From Plicaturopsis crispa FD-325 SS-3 (lineage: Eukaryota; Basidiomycota; Agaricomycetes; Amylocorticiales; Amylocorticiaceae), in assembly GCA_000827205.1 (NCBI GenBank), contig KN832561.1, positions 476,153-540,152 on the forward strand: a stretch of DNA of 64,000 bases, given 5' to 3'. A program made the translations under genes and the position numbers. How positions within the stretch are numbered: the stretch's first letter is position 1; every line of letters starts with the position of its first letter. A model generated the notes under the pieces. The model saw only the letters and a list, made by a program, of their open reading frames with translations. It ran no database searches and was not told where the DNA came from. Positions 12,419 to 24,878 of this stretch are shown piece by piece.

Positions 12419-15400
12419 ATGGCCACAGAGCTGCAGCTCAGCGACGAACATCCTCTGGTACTGGAGCTATCAAGTTTGCGATTGGCAGTAGAACGTTTCC
12501 AGGTGCAGAACATCGCCCGGTATATTATGTTCCACAGTCTCTAATTGCTGCCCGTGTAATTCCTTTGGCTTTCCCCTTCAATACAGCACGAATCTCATGC
12601 CGCCAGCGTCAAACTACAGAGGCACTCGCTTGATACATCTCACTCCTTCGAGCGTGCCCAGGTTCTGGAGCGCGAGAATGCACGCCTGAGGGAAGAGGTC
12701 GCGTTGCTGCGAGCCCATCCCGAAATAACGCCCCACCCAGCCGTACTGCAGGTGCAAGAGCTTACCCTAGGCCTCCGGCGCGTCTCCGACAAGCTCGATC
12801 TTACTGAGGAGGCGTTGCGCGTCCGGACCACCGAGCTCGCGGCTGCGCTTAGTGAAGTCACGAAGGCAAAACACGATGTCGAATCCGCGTACGAGCTCGC
12901 ATCGCGTATACGCGGCCGCGAGGAGGAGGGCAAGGTCATACAGCGCGAGCTCGAACGGAAAGCACGCGCTGCAGAAGAGGAACGCAAAATGGCAGACCTC
13001 GTAGTGCAAGAGTACGCGGACCTGGTGCGATCCCTTGAAGGCAGACCGTCGTCGAACGTCACAGCGCACCCTAGGGATGCATCCGGCTCGTCGAGCTCAA
13101 CCACTCTCGTAGACGGCTTAGCAGAAGGGAAGACGGGTTTACAGAAATTGCTTGAGGAGTTCAATGCGGAAACGGAGAAATTGGAGGCTGAAATAGTCAG
13201 GCTACACGGGGAGCTGGCCACATCTGAGGCAAAGAGGGAGGCGGAACGGAAGGGGGCAGAGCACGACCGATCGCAATTGGGCAAGGCCTTGGTCGAGCTA
13301 GAGAAACTTAAAGTCGACGACCAAACGGCTGCGAAGATAGTTTCCCGTTACATGTCAGTCCGCCCCCTCGAAATATCATTTGTTTATTCTGACCAAGCGT
13401 CACAGGAAGTTCTCCCAGTCATCTACCGATGCTCTACAGAAAGCGATGGATGCCCAGAAGTCTCGACATTCCGCCACAATCGCCACACTGAGCACGCAGG
13501 TTGACAGCCTTAAAAAGTCGTTCACCTCGGAACGAAGGCAGGCAGACAAGCTCCGACATGCTCTGGACGAGCTGGCTGAGGACCTGGCACGTGAAGCGTA
13601 TGGACGTCGGAGAGAGGTATCATTGCGACTTGCCTTCGTCGGGCGGGAGGAGTCCATTGCCGAAGGGCTACGGCGGTGGTCGCGCAAAGCGAAAGAACTC
13701 CTCGAGCGCTCTACTTCATCTGAAGAGGGGGACGTTGCAGCAGCGTTCGAGCAGGCTTTACGGGAGGCTGATGTCTTGTTACTCGCGTTGAACGGCAATA
13801 ATCTCTCCGACGGCAACACCGCAGGCGCACTAGCACGAGTACTAACCGCTCAAAACGCGGTTGCGAACCTCACGAATGAACTGCAAGAGGAGGTTCAACG
13901 ACGAATTAGGCTCGAACGGAAATTGGGCCAGCTTGAAGCAGGTGGCTTGCAGACGCCCGCCTCGGCAGCCCTGCCAATCCATATGCCGCCGAAGGCGAAA
14001 GAACTTCCGCCAATTGCTCGCACTGTTGTTGCTCAGGAGAAAGCAGATGATGTCCCGGTTGCATCCTCACCCATTGCACCTCGCCCCCCTTCTCCTTCTC
14101 GTGAGCCGTCTACTGATCGTGAGGATGCAATAATCCCTGCATCCCACGATGTCTCTACCGAGAATACGCTGCCATTGACCACTCCAATATCTGCCATGGA
14201 AGAGCCTCCCATCGCGTCCCCCGACACCGCCGACAAGATGAATGCTCAGGTTCTTGTGTCGCCTATTGACGTGATACACCAGCCATCTCCTCGCGTCCCC
14301 GAGACGCCCACTCTACTTGTTGAATTAACGACAAGTCCAACCTTGCCTGTCGTGGAGACTATGTCAGAATCGCGTCCGTCCACATCATCGATCACTTTCC
14401 CGTCAGAGCAACAGTCTTCTACACCCGTGGCCTCCAGTTCAGTCCTTGAAGAGGATGCGTCGTTGTCTCCATCTACACCTCCTGCAGAGACCGCTACGAC
14501 TCCTACAGATAGTGCAATGGACACCTCCGAGCTGCTTGCTAGTCTTGCACAGGTTCGACACCGATACGACGATCTGCAGCGGTCTTTCCGTGACTGTCAT
14601 CTCGCCCTCAAGGACATCAAGAAAACACTAACGGAACCGCTCCTTCCCTCAGAAAATTCGGCAATTCTACAAACTGCAGTTGAACGGTTGAATGACTACA
14701 ATGAAGACGCACGGGTCGAGCTGGAGATACGCGTCGCTGACGAAGAGCTGGCTATGCGAGGCTTTGAGACCTTGCTCGCCGTCCCCGGTGCAATTTCCGA
14801 TGAGAAGGAACATGCGGAAGTAGAGTCCGAGATTAAGCGCTTTATCGATGGCTCGGAGAAGGGCGTCAGCAAAGCTTTGCAACAGTTTACGCGCAAACTC
14901 GATGACCTGCAACACGACATTGCGTCCATAAAGCGTTCTCTTCATGAACTCCCCTCGCCAGAGATCCCCCGGCCTACAACGCCCAAAACACCCCCTGGGT
15001 GGTCGCAATGGACTGCAGGGCTTCTGGGAAGCTCTCAGCGCCCTACTAGCGCAAGCCCCGCCCCTACATTTGGTTCAGTCATGACAACTGCACCCCGTCT
15101 TCGCCACTCCCCGTCGTTTACCCAAAGCCGCCGCCCGTCTGTCACTGTCGACTCCAATTCTCCGGATCCATTCTCGAGCCTCGGTCTCCGGGTGCCAATG
15201 CCCTCGCATGTCACGTCATCGCACTCCCAGAATGCTGGACCGTCCATTCGGACGGGTGTCAGAGCCCGCACGACATCGGCGATGTATATGCTTGGCCTCG
15301 GTGCTCGCAGCACATCCCTCAACCAGACTCCTCCTAAACCTCGCGCTCCAGTGCCCATCGCCGCTGCTGAATCGGACACGGATGCAGAAACGGACGAGGG

Positions 15401-15422
15401 TTCGCAGACCGACGTTGAATGA
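12419..15422 (+). CDS. long coiled-coil protein of unknown function
   Basis: I do not recognise this gene. Three exons, 12419-12502, 12587-13353 and 13406-15422, give 955 aa. Residues about 10-400 show strong heptad character, rich in Glu, Lys, Arg and Leu (SFERAQVLERENARLREEVA, AERKGAEHDRSQLGKALVEL, LTNELQEEVQRRIRLERKLG). A Pro/Ser/Thr-rich linker follows, then a second shorter helical block (VELEIRVADEELAMRGFETL, ALQQFTRKLDDLQHDIASI), and a Ser/Pro-rich tail ending SQTDVE. No catalytic motif, signal peptide or membrane span is visible. The overall plan resembles autophagy-scaffold or cytoskeletal adaptor proteins, but that is only shape. The start (ATG 12419, context CATATGG) is the first ATG that keeps frame with exon 2; an upstream coding exon is not excluded. 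Confidence 0.85.
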
Positions 15423-15717
15423 GGAGGATGAAGTATTCTGAATGTCACGACAATCTCTATAATTAATTGACTCCTACGGATAGAGGAGGATGGATTGTAG
15501 CATTATTATTATAACGTATACCAAATCTTTGCCTTTCACGACGAGCACGGAGGGTGTCATTGTGAGGCATCGGTACCGACGCAGTACGTACTGGCCGTGC
15601 ATACATATGCCCCTGTCGCCGACTCGGCGCGCTCTGTAAATCACGCTCTCATAATCCGTTCAGCAACCCATCTTCATTACATCGATCCCTCACTTTTCTC
15701 TACTTACGACGTATAAC

Positions 15718-18309
15718 ATGGCCTCCGCTACTGCGACACAAACGCAGACCCGTTCTTCTGGCCAAAGAGGCAGAGGAGGTAACAAAAATCGCGGCCGCGG
15801 AAACAGAGGCGGGGGACCTGCGAGAACCGCTGGCGCTAATAGGGTTTCTCAGTCGACGCCCCCCTCGAACGGCGATGTCGTATCCGTTGTCGAATCCGCT
15901 GGCGGCTCGATCTCCAGCGGTGCGGAAACCATCAAGGCTCCAGAGGCAGACGAAGAGGATCTGTGCTTCATATGCGCGGAGCCCGTCAAGTATTACTCCG
16001 TCTCCCAATGCAATCATCGGACGTGCCATGTCTGCTCATTGCGATTGAGGGCCCTGTATAAAAAGATGGATTGCACCTTCTGTAAGGTGGGTACTCTATT
16101 ACTCTGTAGAATGCAGTGGAAGTATTGTCTCATTAAATAATCTAATCTGTATAGGATCCACAACCTTCGGTCATCTTCACCACCTCTCCGGATGCACCAT
16201 TTCTATCTTACACGCCGGAATCCATCCCGCTCAAGGATTCCAAACTGGCGATATCCTTCGAGACGCAGGAGATGATGGAGGAGACGATGATCCTGCTTCG
16301 CTTCAATTGCCCAGACGCAAGCTGTGATCACGTCGCCACTGGATGGAATGACCTGCGCTTGCACGTTCGTGCCGTCCATGGGAAGATGATGTGGTTAGTC
16401 CCTCCCGGGCTATCGACCGCAATTCTACCTTGCTGAATATGTGACAGCGACTTGTGCATCCGATCGAAAAAAGTTTTCGCGCATGAACATGTTCTGTATG
16501 CGCCAAACCAGCTGCCTCTGCATCTCCCATCTATGCCCCACCGGTCTTACAAGTCCCAGCCGAAGGAACAAATTGAAGGCGGCATACACCCGCTTTGCCA
16601 GTTCTGTCGCGAATGCTTCTTTTCCGACGACGAACTGTACTCACACATGCGCGAACGACATGAGGAGTGCTTTATCTGTAAACGCAATGAGATAAGGGAT
16701 CAATAGTCAGTCTATCCTCAAAATTACCTTCCAAATGCCTCGCTGACCTGTTCCTGTCAAAGTTTCCAGAATTACGAGACTTTGGTGCGCTCTGTCTCAC
16801 TAGAAGGATAGCAAACGGACATTAATACGCCCTTACTTCGAATTGACAGGAAAAACACTTTACAAATGCACACCACCCGTGTACTCAAACCCAATGTGCC
16901 GCTCGCAAGTTCGTGGTCTTCAACTCCGACCTCGACCTACGCGCGCACATGGTTGAGGAGCACGGTATGGACATGTCCTCACGCGATAAGAAAGACGCCC
17001 GACGAATACAAGCGGGCTTCGAGTTCGAAGAAGTCGGCGTTGGAGGACGACGCGGGCGGGGTGGCAGAGGGGACCGCGAGCACGAACGCGAACCACCGCC
17101 CCACCAGCCGCCTGCAGCGCCTGCTCCCGGGCCATCGCGCCCTACTGGAGGGCGCAGACGAGAAGGATTTGGCGCTACTTTGACCGTGGATGGCGGGTCG
17201 TCGTCGAACAGCAACACGCCACAACACAGCCGCAGACCGAGTCCTGGTCCTCCAGGACCTGCCGCTGACCCTGTGGTCGCCGAGTGAGCCCCCATTCTTC
17301 CTCATTGCATTTCCGCTTGTTTCTTACCCGTCTTGACAGGCGGCATGACATGTTCATCGCACGTCTCCAGTCCTTGACGCCCAACTCTGCGAACGCTGTT
17401 GCTGCCGTCAAAACAGCTATCCGTGGCTATCGTGCCTCCGAAACGAGCGCCCGCGACCTCATCTCGACGGTATGGAACGTCTTAGACCGCAACCTCGATG
17501 ATACGGCGAGCATCGTCATCTCGTTGGTTGACTTATTAGAGGAAGAGGACAAAAAGAAGGATTTACTCGGCTCTTGGAACGGATTCAAAATCGAGGTAAG
17601 CTCTGTTTTTCGTCCTCAGTAAGGTTCCCATCTCACAATCTCTCAACAGCAACGGAGACAATTCCCCGACCTCATCCCGACCGCCACAGGCGGCGGCTAC
17701 TCCGCAATTACTAGCGGCCAAGTGCTCAACGTCAAGCACTCCGCCGCGTCGCGCTCCTCCCACCAATCAGCGCGCCAAGTGCTCGACCGCGTCGCGCAGG
17801 CCGCGTCCTCCTCGTCCTCGTCCTCGCGGCCGGCTGAACGCTTCCCCCCTCTGCGAGCCGCCGCACCCGCGCCCGGCCCCGCGTTCAGGCAGAGCCAGCG
17901 CAGCACGCCGTGGGCGGGGAGCAGCGCACCTCCTCCTCCGCCCGCGCCGACCTCGGTCCCCGGCCCAGGCTCTTTCATGCGTGCAGAGGCGCGGGGCAAT
18001 GCGTCCCGCGCGCCCCCGCCGCCGACGCTGTCGAAATCGCTGTTCCCGGACCTGCCAGCGTCGAGTGGGGCGCGCGTGAGGGCGCAGGTGAGCGGGAACC
18101 AGTCGTTGCGCAATATACGCGGAGATAGCGCTGTGCCTGCGCCGGTGTGGGGCACCAATGGAGCAGGTGGCGCGAATGGTGCTGGGAATGGCGGTACGAG
18201 CGCGACGGCGGATACGACTGCACAGAGTGACCAGGCACCAGGGAAAGGCAAGAAGGGGAAAGGCAAGCAGAAGCAGACATTATTCACCCTTGGCTCATTC
18301 CCTACGTGA
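15718..18309 (+). CDS. HEL2: E3 ubiquitin ligase HEL2/ZNF598 homologue (RING plus C2H2 zinc fingers)
   Basis: Ribosome-quality-control ligase: in yeast and animals it senses collided ribosomes and ubiquitinates 40S proteins. Exons: 15718-16086, 16155-16393, 16448-16705, 16763-16784, 16850-17283, 17340-17595, 17650-18309; 745 aa. Order of parts: a basic RGG-rich start; a C3HC4-type RING at about residues 82-122 (CFICAEPVKYYSVSQCNHRT, then CHVCSLRLR and CTFCK); a C2H2-like finger ending HVRAVHGKMMC; CQFCRECFFSDDELYSHMRERH; CFICKRN; the EKHFTNAHHPC finger; and DLDLRAHMVEEHG. An RG/Pro-rich linker and a long Ser/Ala-rich tail ending in a Lys-rich patch follow. The 22-nt fourth exon (FQNYETL) is needed to keep the finger region in frame. 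Family assignment is firm; the tail is poorly conserved in general. Confidence 0.94.
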
Positions 18310-18443
18310 GATGTACTTAGATGTGATTGGATTTCCTATACATTATCGTCCTCGGACTACATAGGGACCTCTCTCCTTTCTGACTCGGGATTCCTAGCGT
18401 GTGACAAGAGACCGTCCGCTCAACGAAGAATGACATCGTCATC

Positions 18444-19933
18444 CTAGAGCTTTGCCTTCTGCGGCACGCCATCCACTTGTATCACGACCTTCCCGAACTG
18501 TTCGCCCTGCCGCAAGAGCTCGAAACCCTTTTCAGCGGATTCCAGGCCGTCGAGTACGTGCGAGACGACGGGGACGATTCGGTGTTTGGAGAGAAACTCG
18601 GTCCCGTCGAGGAGGTCCTGGCGCGAGCCCATGGTCGAGCCTATGCGTGTTAATAAGTGAGGAAACGCGCTAGAGGGGGGTGGGATGATATGCACCGATC
18701 AGTTTATGGTTACGCATAACGTCGCGCATTGTGAACTTGACAAGAGGTGCCGCCGTCCTGCATCACAAGTAGCCGCAATGAGTGGGTGAAGAATGACGAG
18801 CAAAGGGAGGTAGAAAGTGCAATACATACATCCCATAGCAGACGACGCGTCCACCGTGCTTCAAGAACTTCCCTGCCTGCCCGAGAATATCACCCCCGCC
18901 CGAGTCGATGATGACGTCCAATAATGCCCCATTTCCTTGCTGTGCTGAAATGAGTGCTGCGAGGTCGGAGGGCCATGTCTCTGCAAGTGTATGGCCGTTA
19001 GCGGTGCACGAATGCTTATAGAGTAAAACAAAAGGCCTCAAACGCGACTCACTCGCTTTGTAGTTGACTCCGCCGCTGGCACCTAAATCTACTGCCTTTC
19101 GGATCTTCTCCTCGCTGCTGCTGGACACCCACACTCGTGCCTTCTTCGCTACGCAAATTTGCAGCGCGAGGAGAGCAACGCCGCCCCCAATACCTGTGAT
19201 GAGTACGTTATGTCCTTCGCGCACTTCACCATTGACAGCGACAGCCCTGGAAGAGGCGAAGACACGAAAAGGCGGAATAACAGGACGCATATTCAGCCAA
19301 GTAAACAGACGCGAGCACCATAGTGCATACCTCCAAGCTGTAACGCCGCCCACCGGCCAGGACGCCGTCTGCACGTCGTTGAGGTGCTCCGGCGACGGGA
19401 TAACTTGACTGCGCTCTATGACCACATACTCCGCGAACGTGCCTACACCCGGGTCGTCAGTACCGCCGAGGATGCGCAAGGTGCCCTCCGGCGTCTCTGG
19501 GTCGGTGTCCCACCCGCGCAGGGGGCAGATAAAGACGCGTCTGTTGAGGAGCGTGTCTGAAGGGTCTGCGGACGCGACGACGGTGCCTGTGCGGGAGTTA
19601 GACTGCGACCACTATCTATGAAAGGGCGGGAATTCGTACCTGCGCCATCTGCACCTATGACGGTGCCCATAGCGATGCCCGGGTACTGCCCCAAACGCTG
19701 CCATAGCTGATAGTGCACTCTTGTCAGCGGTTCGGCTGGGAAGGATATTACGGAGCCCTCACCTCCCTGCGGTTGAACCCTACTGCACCAATTTTGACGA
19801 GGACTTGGCCGTTTGTGAGCGGTGGGATGGGCCGCTGCTCGAGCCTTGCATCGTGGTAGGTTGGCGACTTGGCGACGGCGGATTTCCGCAAGACAATTGC
19901 TCGTGTAGCTGCGGGGAAGGCCTTGTTAGCCAT
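18444..19933 (-). CDS. zinc-type alcohol dehydrogenase-like protein (medium-chain dehydrogenase/reductase)
   Basis: NAD(P)H-dependent oxidoreductase of the MDR superfamily, quinone-oxidoreductase-like. Exons on the minus strand: 19763-19933, 19640-19706, 19331-19586, 19053-19246, 18830-18980, 18696-18757, 18444-18640; 365 aa, the normal size. N-terminal GroES-like fold: GQVLVKIGAVGFNRRE and YPGIAMGTVIGADGAG. The cofactor-binding Rossmann fold is at about residues 175-260, with HNVLITGIGGGVALLALQIC and DLGASGGVNYKA. Near the end is the conserved FGKVVIQVDG. The classical catalytic-zinc cysteine and histidine pattern of true ADHs is not obvious, so a zinc-free reductase is as likely. Start at ATG 19933 (MANKAFPAATRAIVL). 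Substrate unknown. Its upstream side faces PNS1 across a 1.3 kb spacer. Confidence 0.9.
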
Positions 19934-21243
19934 TGTAAGTAGATGGTGAAAGTCGGAGAAGAGACGTACGATACTTTGGTACTCAGTAAACAAGTCAAGG
20001 AATGCGGGGAAGGCTTCATTTCGGCATCCGGGACCAAATTACAACGACATAGCCGGTGTACTTAGATGCCCCGAGGGCGAATGCAGGGCGAATGCTCTGT
20101 TGTCTCTGAAGTACTTTGCACATAGTTGATACTCAGCGCTGCATATGCTGTGGAACAGTGTATCCAAATTATTGATTTATAGGTCTATACATACATGAGT
20201 GATTGCCGTCTGAATAAGCATTAACGTAGCCCCAACGACTTCCACCTTACCAGACGTACCGTCTCTTGAAGTACGCATCGCCCATGGTGGACTTGATCAA
20301 CGCCACAAGTCTGTCTACGAGATCTTTCATGAGGCTTCGCAACGGGTATTCGACGGGACCGATCGTCAGCGTACGCAATCTGGGCCAGATATGATGCGAG
20401 GTTTCTCCATCGCTTTGCAGCACGGGCAGATTTCGGTGGTGCAGTGTGCCATGGCAAGCGACGTGACCGTAGGAAATGCGAGCATGATGCGGATGAGGCT
20501 ATAGGGACGGATGGGGAGCTAGAAATGCAGTGTGCAGCCCTGGAATTTGTAGGACATGCCGACGAACGCCGCAACTTTGGATTGTCGCAAGGGCAGTTTT
20601 TCATTGTAAAGTATGCAGAGTCGGCGCCATCGACCAAGTGGAGATCCAGGAGCATTTTACCAATTGCACCATTCCGTCGCTGACTTCAGATGGACATAAC
20701 CTGAAGGTAGATGCAAGGGCTGCCAGCTTGACCCCGACGAGTCCTCGGAGTGGCGGCAAGCGGCACAGAGCGGCACCAGTTAGCTGTGTCGAACATGTTG
20801 TCCAATTCGTCAGATAGCACATTGAGCACTGTCTTGACAGTGATTGCAACATACCTGCATAGTTTTCTCTTCGAAGTACCACCAAAGTACAACATGAACG
20901 TCAAAAGCGAAATGAACCACTTCAAATATGGGGCTCAGGTCGAGTTGCCTTATAAGGAAATATTAAGCAATGAACTCTCGCCCAGGCCGCCGCCCCAAGC
21001 TTCGGGCAGCACTCTTTCTACCGCCTACCACCATCGTCGCTCACCTTTCCGTGTCACAGCGCCTATCCTCGACGATAATTGTCGACCGGCGAGAGTGTTC
21101 AGAGGGTGCTCAGAGTAAGCGCTCGGAGGAAAGTCGAAGGGTAGCGCAGCCGTACTTAACCGATTAGGTCATCTACCGGCGTGCGGTGAGTAGTACGCGT
21201 CCGCAAATCTCTCCTCGATTTCGCTTGCTGCTCGTCGAGCACG
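19934..21243. other. 1.3 kb divergent spacer without a supported gene
   Basis: Lies between two divergent genes. Several medium-length open frames exist on both strands around 20220-20930. On the plus strand near 20540-20670 one frame has Cys-X2-Cys pairs (CRTCRR, CKVCR). None has an initiator, splice pattern or family resemblance I can defend, so I call no gene here. Confidence 0.5.
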
Positions 21244-23851
21244 ATGGCGACGACGTCCTTTGCTGCGTTTGCGTCGCAGTACCTAGCGCGCCCAGGCGCA
21301 AATGCCCAGGGTTCATCGAGTCTGTCCGCTTCGCAGCCCATGTTCTTCTCGTTCACTACCGACGATGGTTCTCGTGCAGGCAATCCCGATTCCACCGACC
21401 TCGACGACCTTGAAGACCCTCATCTCCGTGCAAGCGGTGCACGCTATTCTGACGATGGTGAAGACAACGACGACCCATACCTGCGCTTAGACCAAGACGA
21501 AGATCGTCTCCCAGGGGCCTCGCGATACGGGGGCCAGTCGGTACCGCTCATATCATCAGAAGGCCCTGACTCGCCGAGGGCGGGCTGGTTAGCGCATCAG
21601 GCGTCGCCGCTTCGCTCGCCGTCCCCCTCGTCTTCTTCACTGCAATCAGACCCGTCCGAGCACCTGCGCCCCGCTCGCGGCCATCACCCACCGCCTCCCC
21701 CGACCTCGCGTGAGCCCGTCTCGCTATCCCTCACCGAGTCGCTCTTGCCTCGGGACGGCACCACCCGCCCCATAGATGTGTTCTCTCTCCCAGACCCCAG
21801 ACATACCCCACGCTCACGGCGGAAATTCAACGACCCGCACTGGACCACCGCATACCTCGCCCTCCTGTCCGTCTGCCTCCTCTCCGCGTTCCTCGTCCTC
21901 TTCCTCACGCACAAGCCGTCCAAGTCGCCGTCGTCGTCCCTGCCGTACACTACCCTGCTGCACACGGTGCCTTTGCTGACGATACTGACATTCACAAGTG
22001 CGTTCGTCGCATATGCGCACGTCTGGCTGCTTCGCGTATTCGTCAAGCCGGTCATGATCGGTACTAGCGTGTTCATTCCTGCAACGCTGTTCATATCGAG
22101 CGTCTGGGCGTTTGTCGGGAGCTTCATGTGGGATGTCGGTAAGGAGCCGACGTGGGGTGAAACCGTGGGGTGCGTATCTCTGCACGAGTGTAATGTATGT
22201 CTTCGCTGACGCATTCTGCAGACTGCGCCTTTTCTCGATTGTACCTCTCGTGCTCTCGCTGATTACCGCGCGTCGCCTGGTGCATCTACCCCGCCAGATC
22301 CACACGACCTCCTCCCTCCTGAACATCACCACGAACCTCCTCCTCGCTAATCCCTTCGTGCTTCTCCTCTCCCCTGCGCTTCTCCTCGCGACGCTTCTCC
22401 TATCCATCCCGTTTGTCACACTGATATTCCGGCTTCTGCTCATTGGCTACTTCAGCGGCGGGCCCAAGGAGGGTGTGGAATGGCATGTCGCGGGTTGGGC
22501 GGGTTGGGCTATCGCGGGCACGGCGGCGGTATGGCTCTGGAGCTGGGGTGTTGCGAGAGGCATTCTGCGGGTGACATGCGCGGCCGTTATCGGGGCATGG
22601 TATTTCGCCGAGTAAGTAATACGATGCATACATTATCTATCACGCTGACGCACCTCTAGCCAGGACCTTGCGCCGCCTAAGCCAACTTCAACCCACACGA
22701 TCCACGCTGCCCTCACGCGCGCGACATCTCCGTCCCTTGGGACGATCATCCTGTCTGCGCTCTTGCTCACGCTTTTGCGCATACTAATGCTCGTTGTGTC
22801 GCTCCTACGACTCGCACCTGCGTACTTACCGCCGTACCTGCGCCCTCTATCCACAGCACTCGGCATGGTAGCCGCATACGGAGAGAACGTTGGCAGTGCT
22901 CTCAGCGCATACGCGTTGGTGTACGTCGGCCTCACGGGCGACGAGTTTTTCTTCTCCGCGCGCCGTGTGCGCGCGCTTGTGGCGAATGTCGACGCTGAGA
23001 CGCGTGGCGGATACAAGCGGCGTTTCAAGACTGAACGTACGTATTTCCGGTAGCTTATCTGCGACGCACTACTCACGCGAGGTGTATAATCCTACAGCGC
23101 CGTTAACGCTGCTTACGATCGCACCGCTGACGCTTGCGTTCCCGTTCGCGCTACTGACGTACCTCTTTGTTGCACACACGCTTGGTGCACCTGCGAGTGC
23201 GCTCGGCGCGGCTGTGCTTGCAGCGGCCGTGACCAGTCTGGTCGGCGTGTTCTGTGTTGGTGTGCTTCGTGATACGTGCGTATTCCCGCTCCGTGCTTGT
23301 CCTCTTCATTGCTCACTGGTCATGACCGCTTTTAGTGCGGATACGCTCTATGTGTGTTATTGCATCGACAAAGACGTGGGCGAGCGGCGGCGCGTTGAGG
23401 TCTTCGAAGCTGTAAGTCTGCATTGCTATATGTGTGCACCCATGTGCTAAACTGAGCATTGCGTTGGCAGTTTGAGTACGACCCACGACCGCGAGGGCAA
23501 GCACAGCGCGGACCTCCTCCACCAGCGTCCGCGACAACCCCGACGCAGCCACAGTATCAGCAGCAACACCGGCCGCCCCTCGATCCGCGCGCCAGTGGCG
23601 GCTATAATGATAACGACTACTCGTCGCCGTCCCAGTCGAGCCCCCTCTCATTACCGACGTCGCCACCGCCACCGCTCCTCCGTTCTGTGTACTCCCCGGG
23701 GCCTGAGCGCGTGCACGAGCATGAGCCCGAGGCGGATTTGGACCCGTTCATGGAGGACGAGGACGAGGCCACGCTCGGGGCTAGTGCGAAGCGGGACGAG
23801 GATGAGGACGACGAGGACGATCAGCTATTCCCCGGCTCTGATTTGTTCTGA
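21244..23851 (+). CDS. PNS1: PNS1/CTL choline-transporter-like membrane protein (SLC44 family)
   Basis: Plasma-membrane protein of the choline-transporter-like (CTL) family; transport role in fungi is not settled. Exons: 21244-22169, 22222-22611, 22660-23036, 23098-23275, 23336-23411, 23471-23851; 775 aa. The first ~200 residues are acidic and Ser/Pro-rich and presumably cytosolic. The membrane domain follows with about ten hydrophobic spans. Family-typical stretches include SARRVRALVANVDAETRGGY and YCIDKDVGERRRVEVFEAFE near the end, followed by a low-complexity acidic tail. Compared with many family members, both cytosolic ends are long. All introns are GT-AG and in frame. Confidence 0.93.
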
Positions 23852-24130
23852 GCCATTTCATGCATCATTAACGAACTCCTTTTCTGCGCTGGTACCTTCC
23901 CTCAGCGACCTGGAACTCTGCACACAATGGATCATAGAGATTTACTCTGCAGCACGTTTGCTTAATGTTTTCTACTGTCCACCTGTATATTCGCGAGAGT
24001 CACTATGTATTTACCGTCACATATCATGTTCATTGGGGCATAAACATTGCAAGGACCAAGTTCAAGGCCAGGTTCGAACGGACGCGAGCCAGAAAATTGA
24101 AAACGCGCGACCGCGGATGTCACGTTGTCC

Positions 24131-24569
24131 ATGTCTTTCCTCCGCCCACTACGTTGCGCTTGCCAGGCGGCTCGCATTTCCGCTCAACCTCATGCTCGGT
24201 GGTACGCCGCAAAAGCCGCGCCTGCTGCTGCAGCGTCGGCGCCAGCTAGCCCTAAAAAATCTGATCCATTAGCTGCATGTACGTCGTCGTTTCAACCGTT
24301 CTCGACAATTTTCCCGTACTCACGTCGTGTCCACAGCGGCGAAGATATCGTCCTGCGAGCCAAATACCGTGCTGGAAGGGATTAACTACCTGAAGGGCCA
24401 GAACCCTGTTATTGCGCTCCCGGACGAGGAGTATCCGCCATGGCTGTGGACGATCCTCGACCCGGTGGTCATCCCGGACGATGGGCCTGGCGGGAAGGCG
24501 GAGAAGTATCGTATGCGGAAGGAGAATCGGCAGCGTATAAAGGACTCTAATTTCCTGAAGACGCAGTAG
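24131..24569 (+). CDS. MRPL37: mitochondrial large-subunit ribosomal protein mL54
   Basis: Small mitoribosomal protein of the large subunit (mL54; yeast Mrpl37). Two exons, 24131-24278 and 24337-24569, encode 126 aa. The N-terminus (MSFLRPLRCACQAARIS) is rich in Arg, Ala and Ser without acids, as expected for a mitochondrial targeting sequence. The conserved core is SCEPNTVLEGINYLKGQNPV followed by ALPDEEYPPWLWTILDP. The C-terminal part is basic (KYRMRKENRQRIKDSNF). The DEEYPPWLW string is diagnostic for the family. Confidence 0.93.
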
Positions 24570-24878
24570 GGGTAGCGCAGTACTTCAACTTAGGGTGAGT
24601 AACGGCGCACTGCTGTCTGATACCTCACTGACGAGTCTTCCAGGCATACTTACATTAATGGATTCATGGATTCCCCTTTTCTCTTGCTGGAACGGAAAAA
24701 AAGACATATAATGGCTCCACAAGCCCTCGTACGTACCCGCTGAGACGGACGGCAGAACTTTGCTAGAATGGCATCCAGCTTTGTCCATTAAAATTATTGC
24801 TAACCTATGTCCAGGGTCTATACGTGTTGAATATACTATCGTCGTGTCCCTCCATCATCTCAGGTCGTCTGCTCGTTC
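24570..24878. other. short convergent spacer
   Basis: About 310 bp between the stop codons of mL54 (+) and the LRR protein (-). I see no gene or distinctive motif. Confidence 0.5.

Noticed and set aside
20221-20930. Zinc-finger-like gene on either strand
   Set aside because: Cys-X2-Cys pairs appear in frames on both strands, but none continues into a recognisable domain, and I found no consistent start or splice sites.
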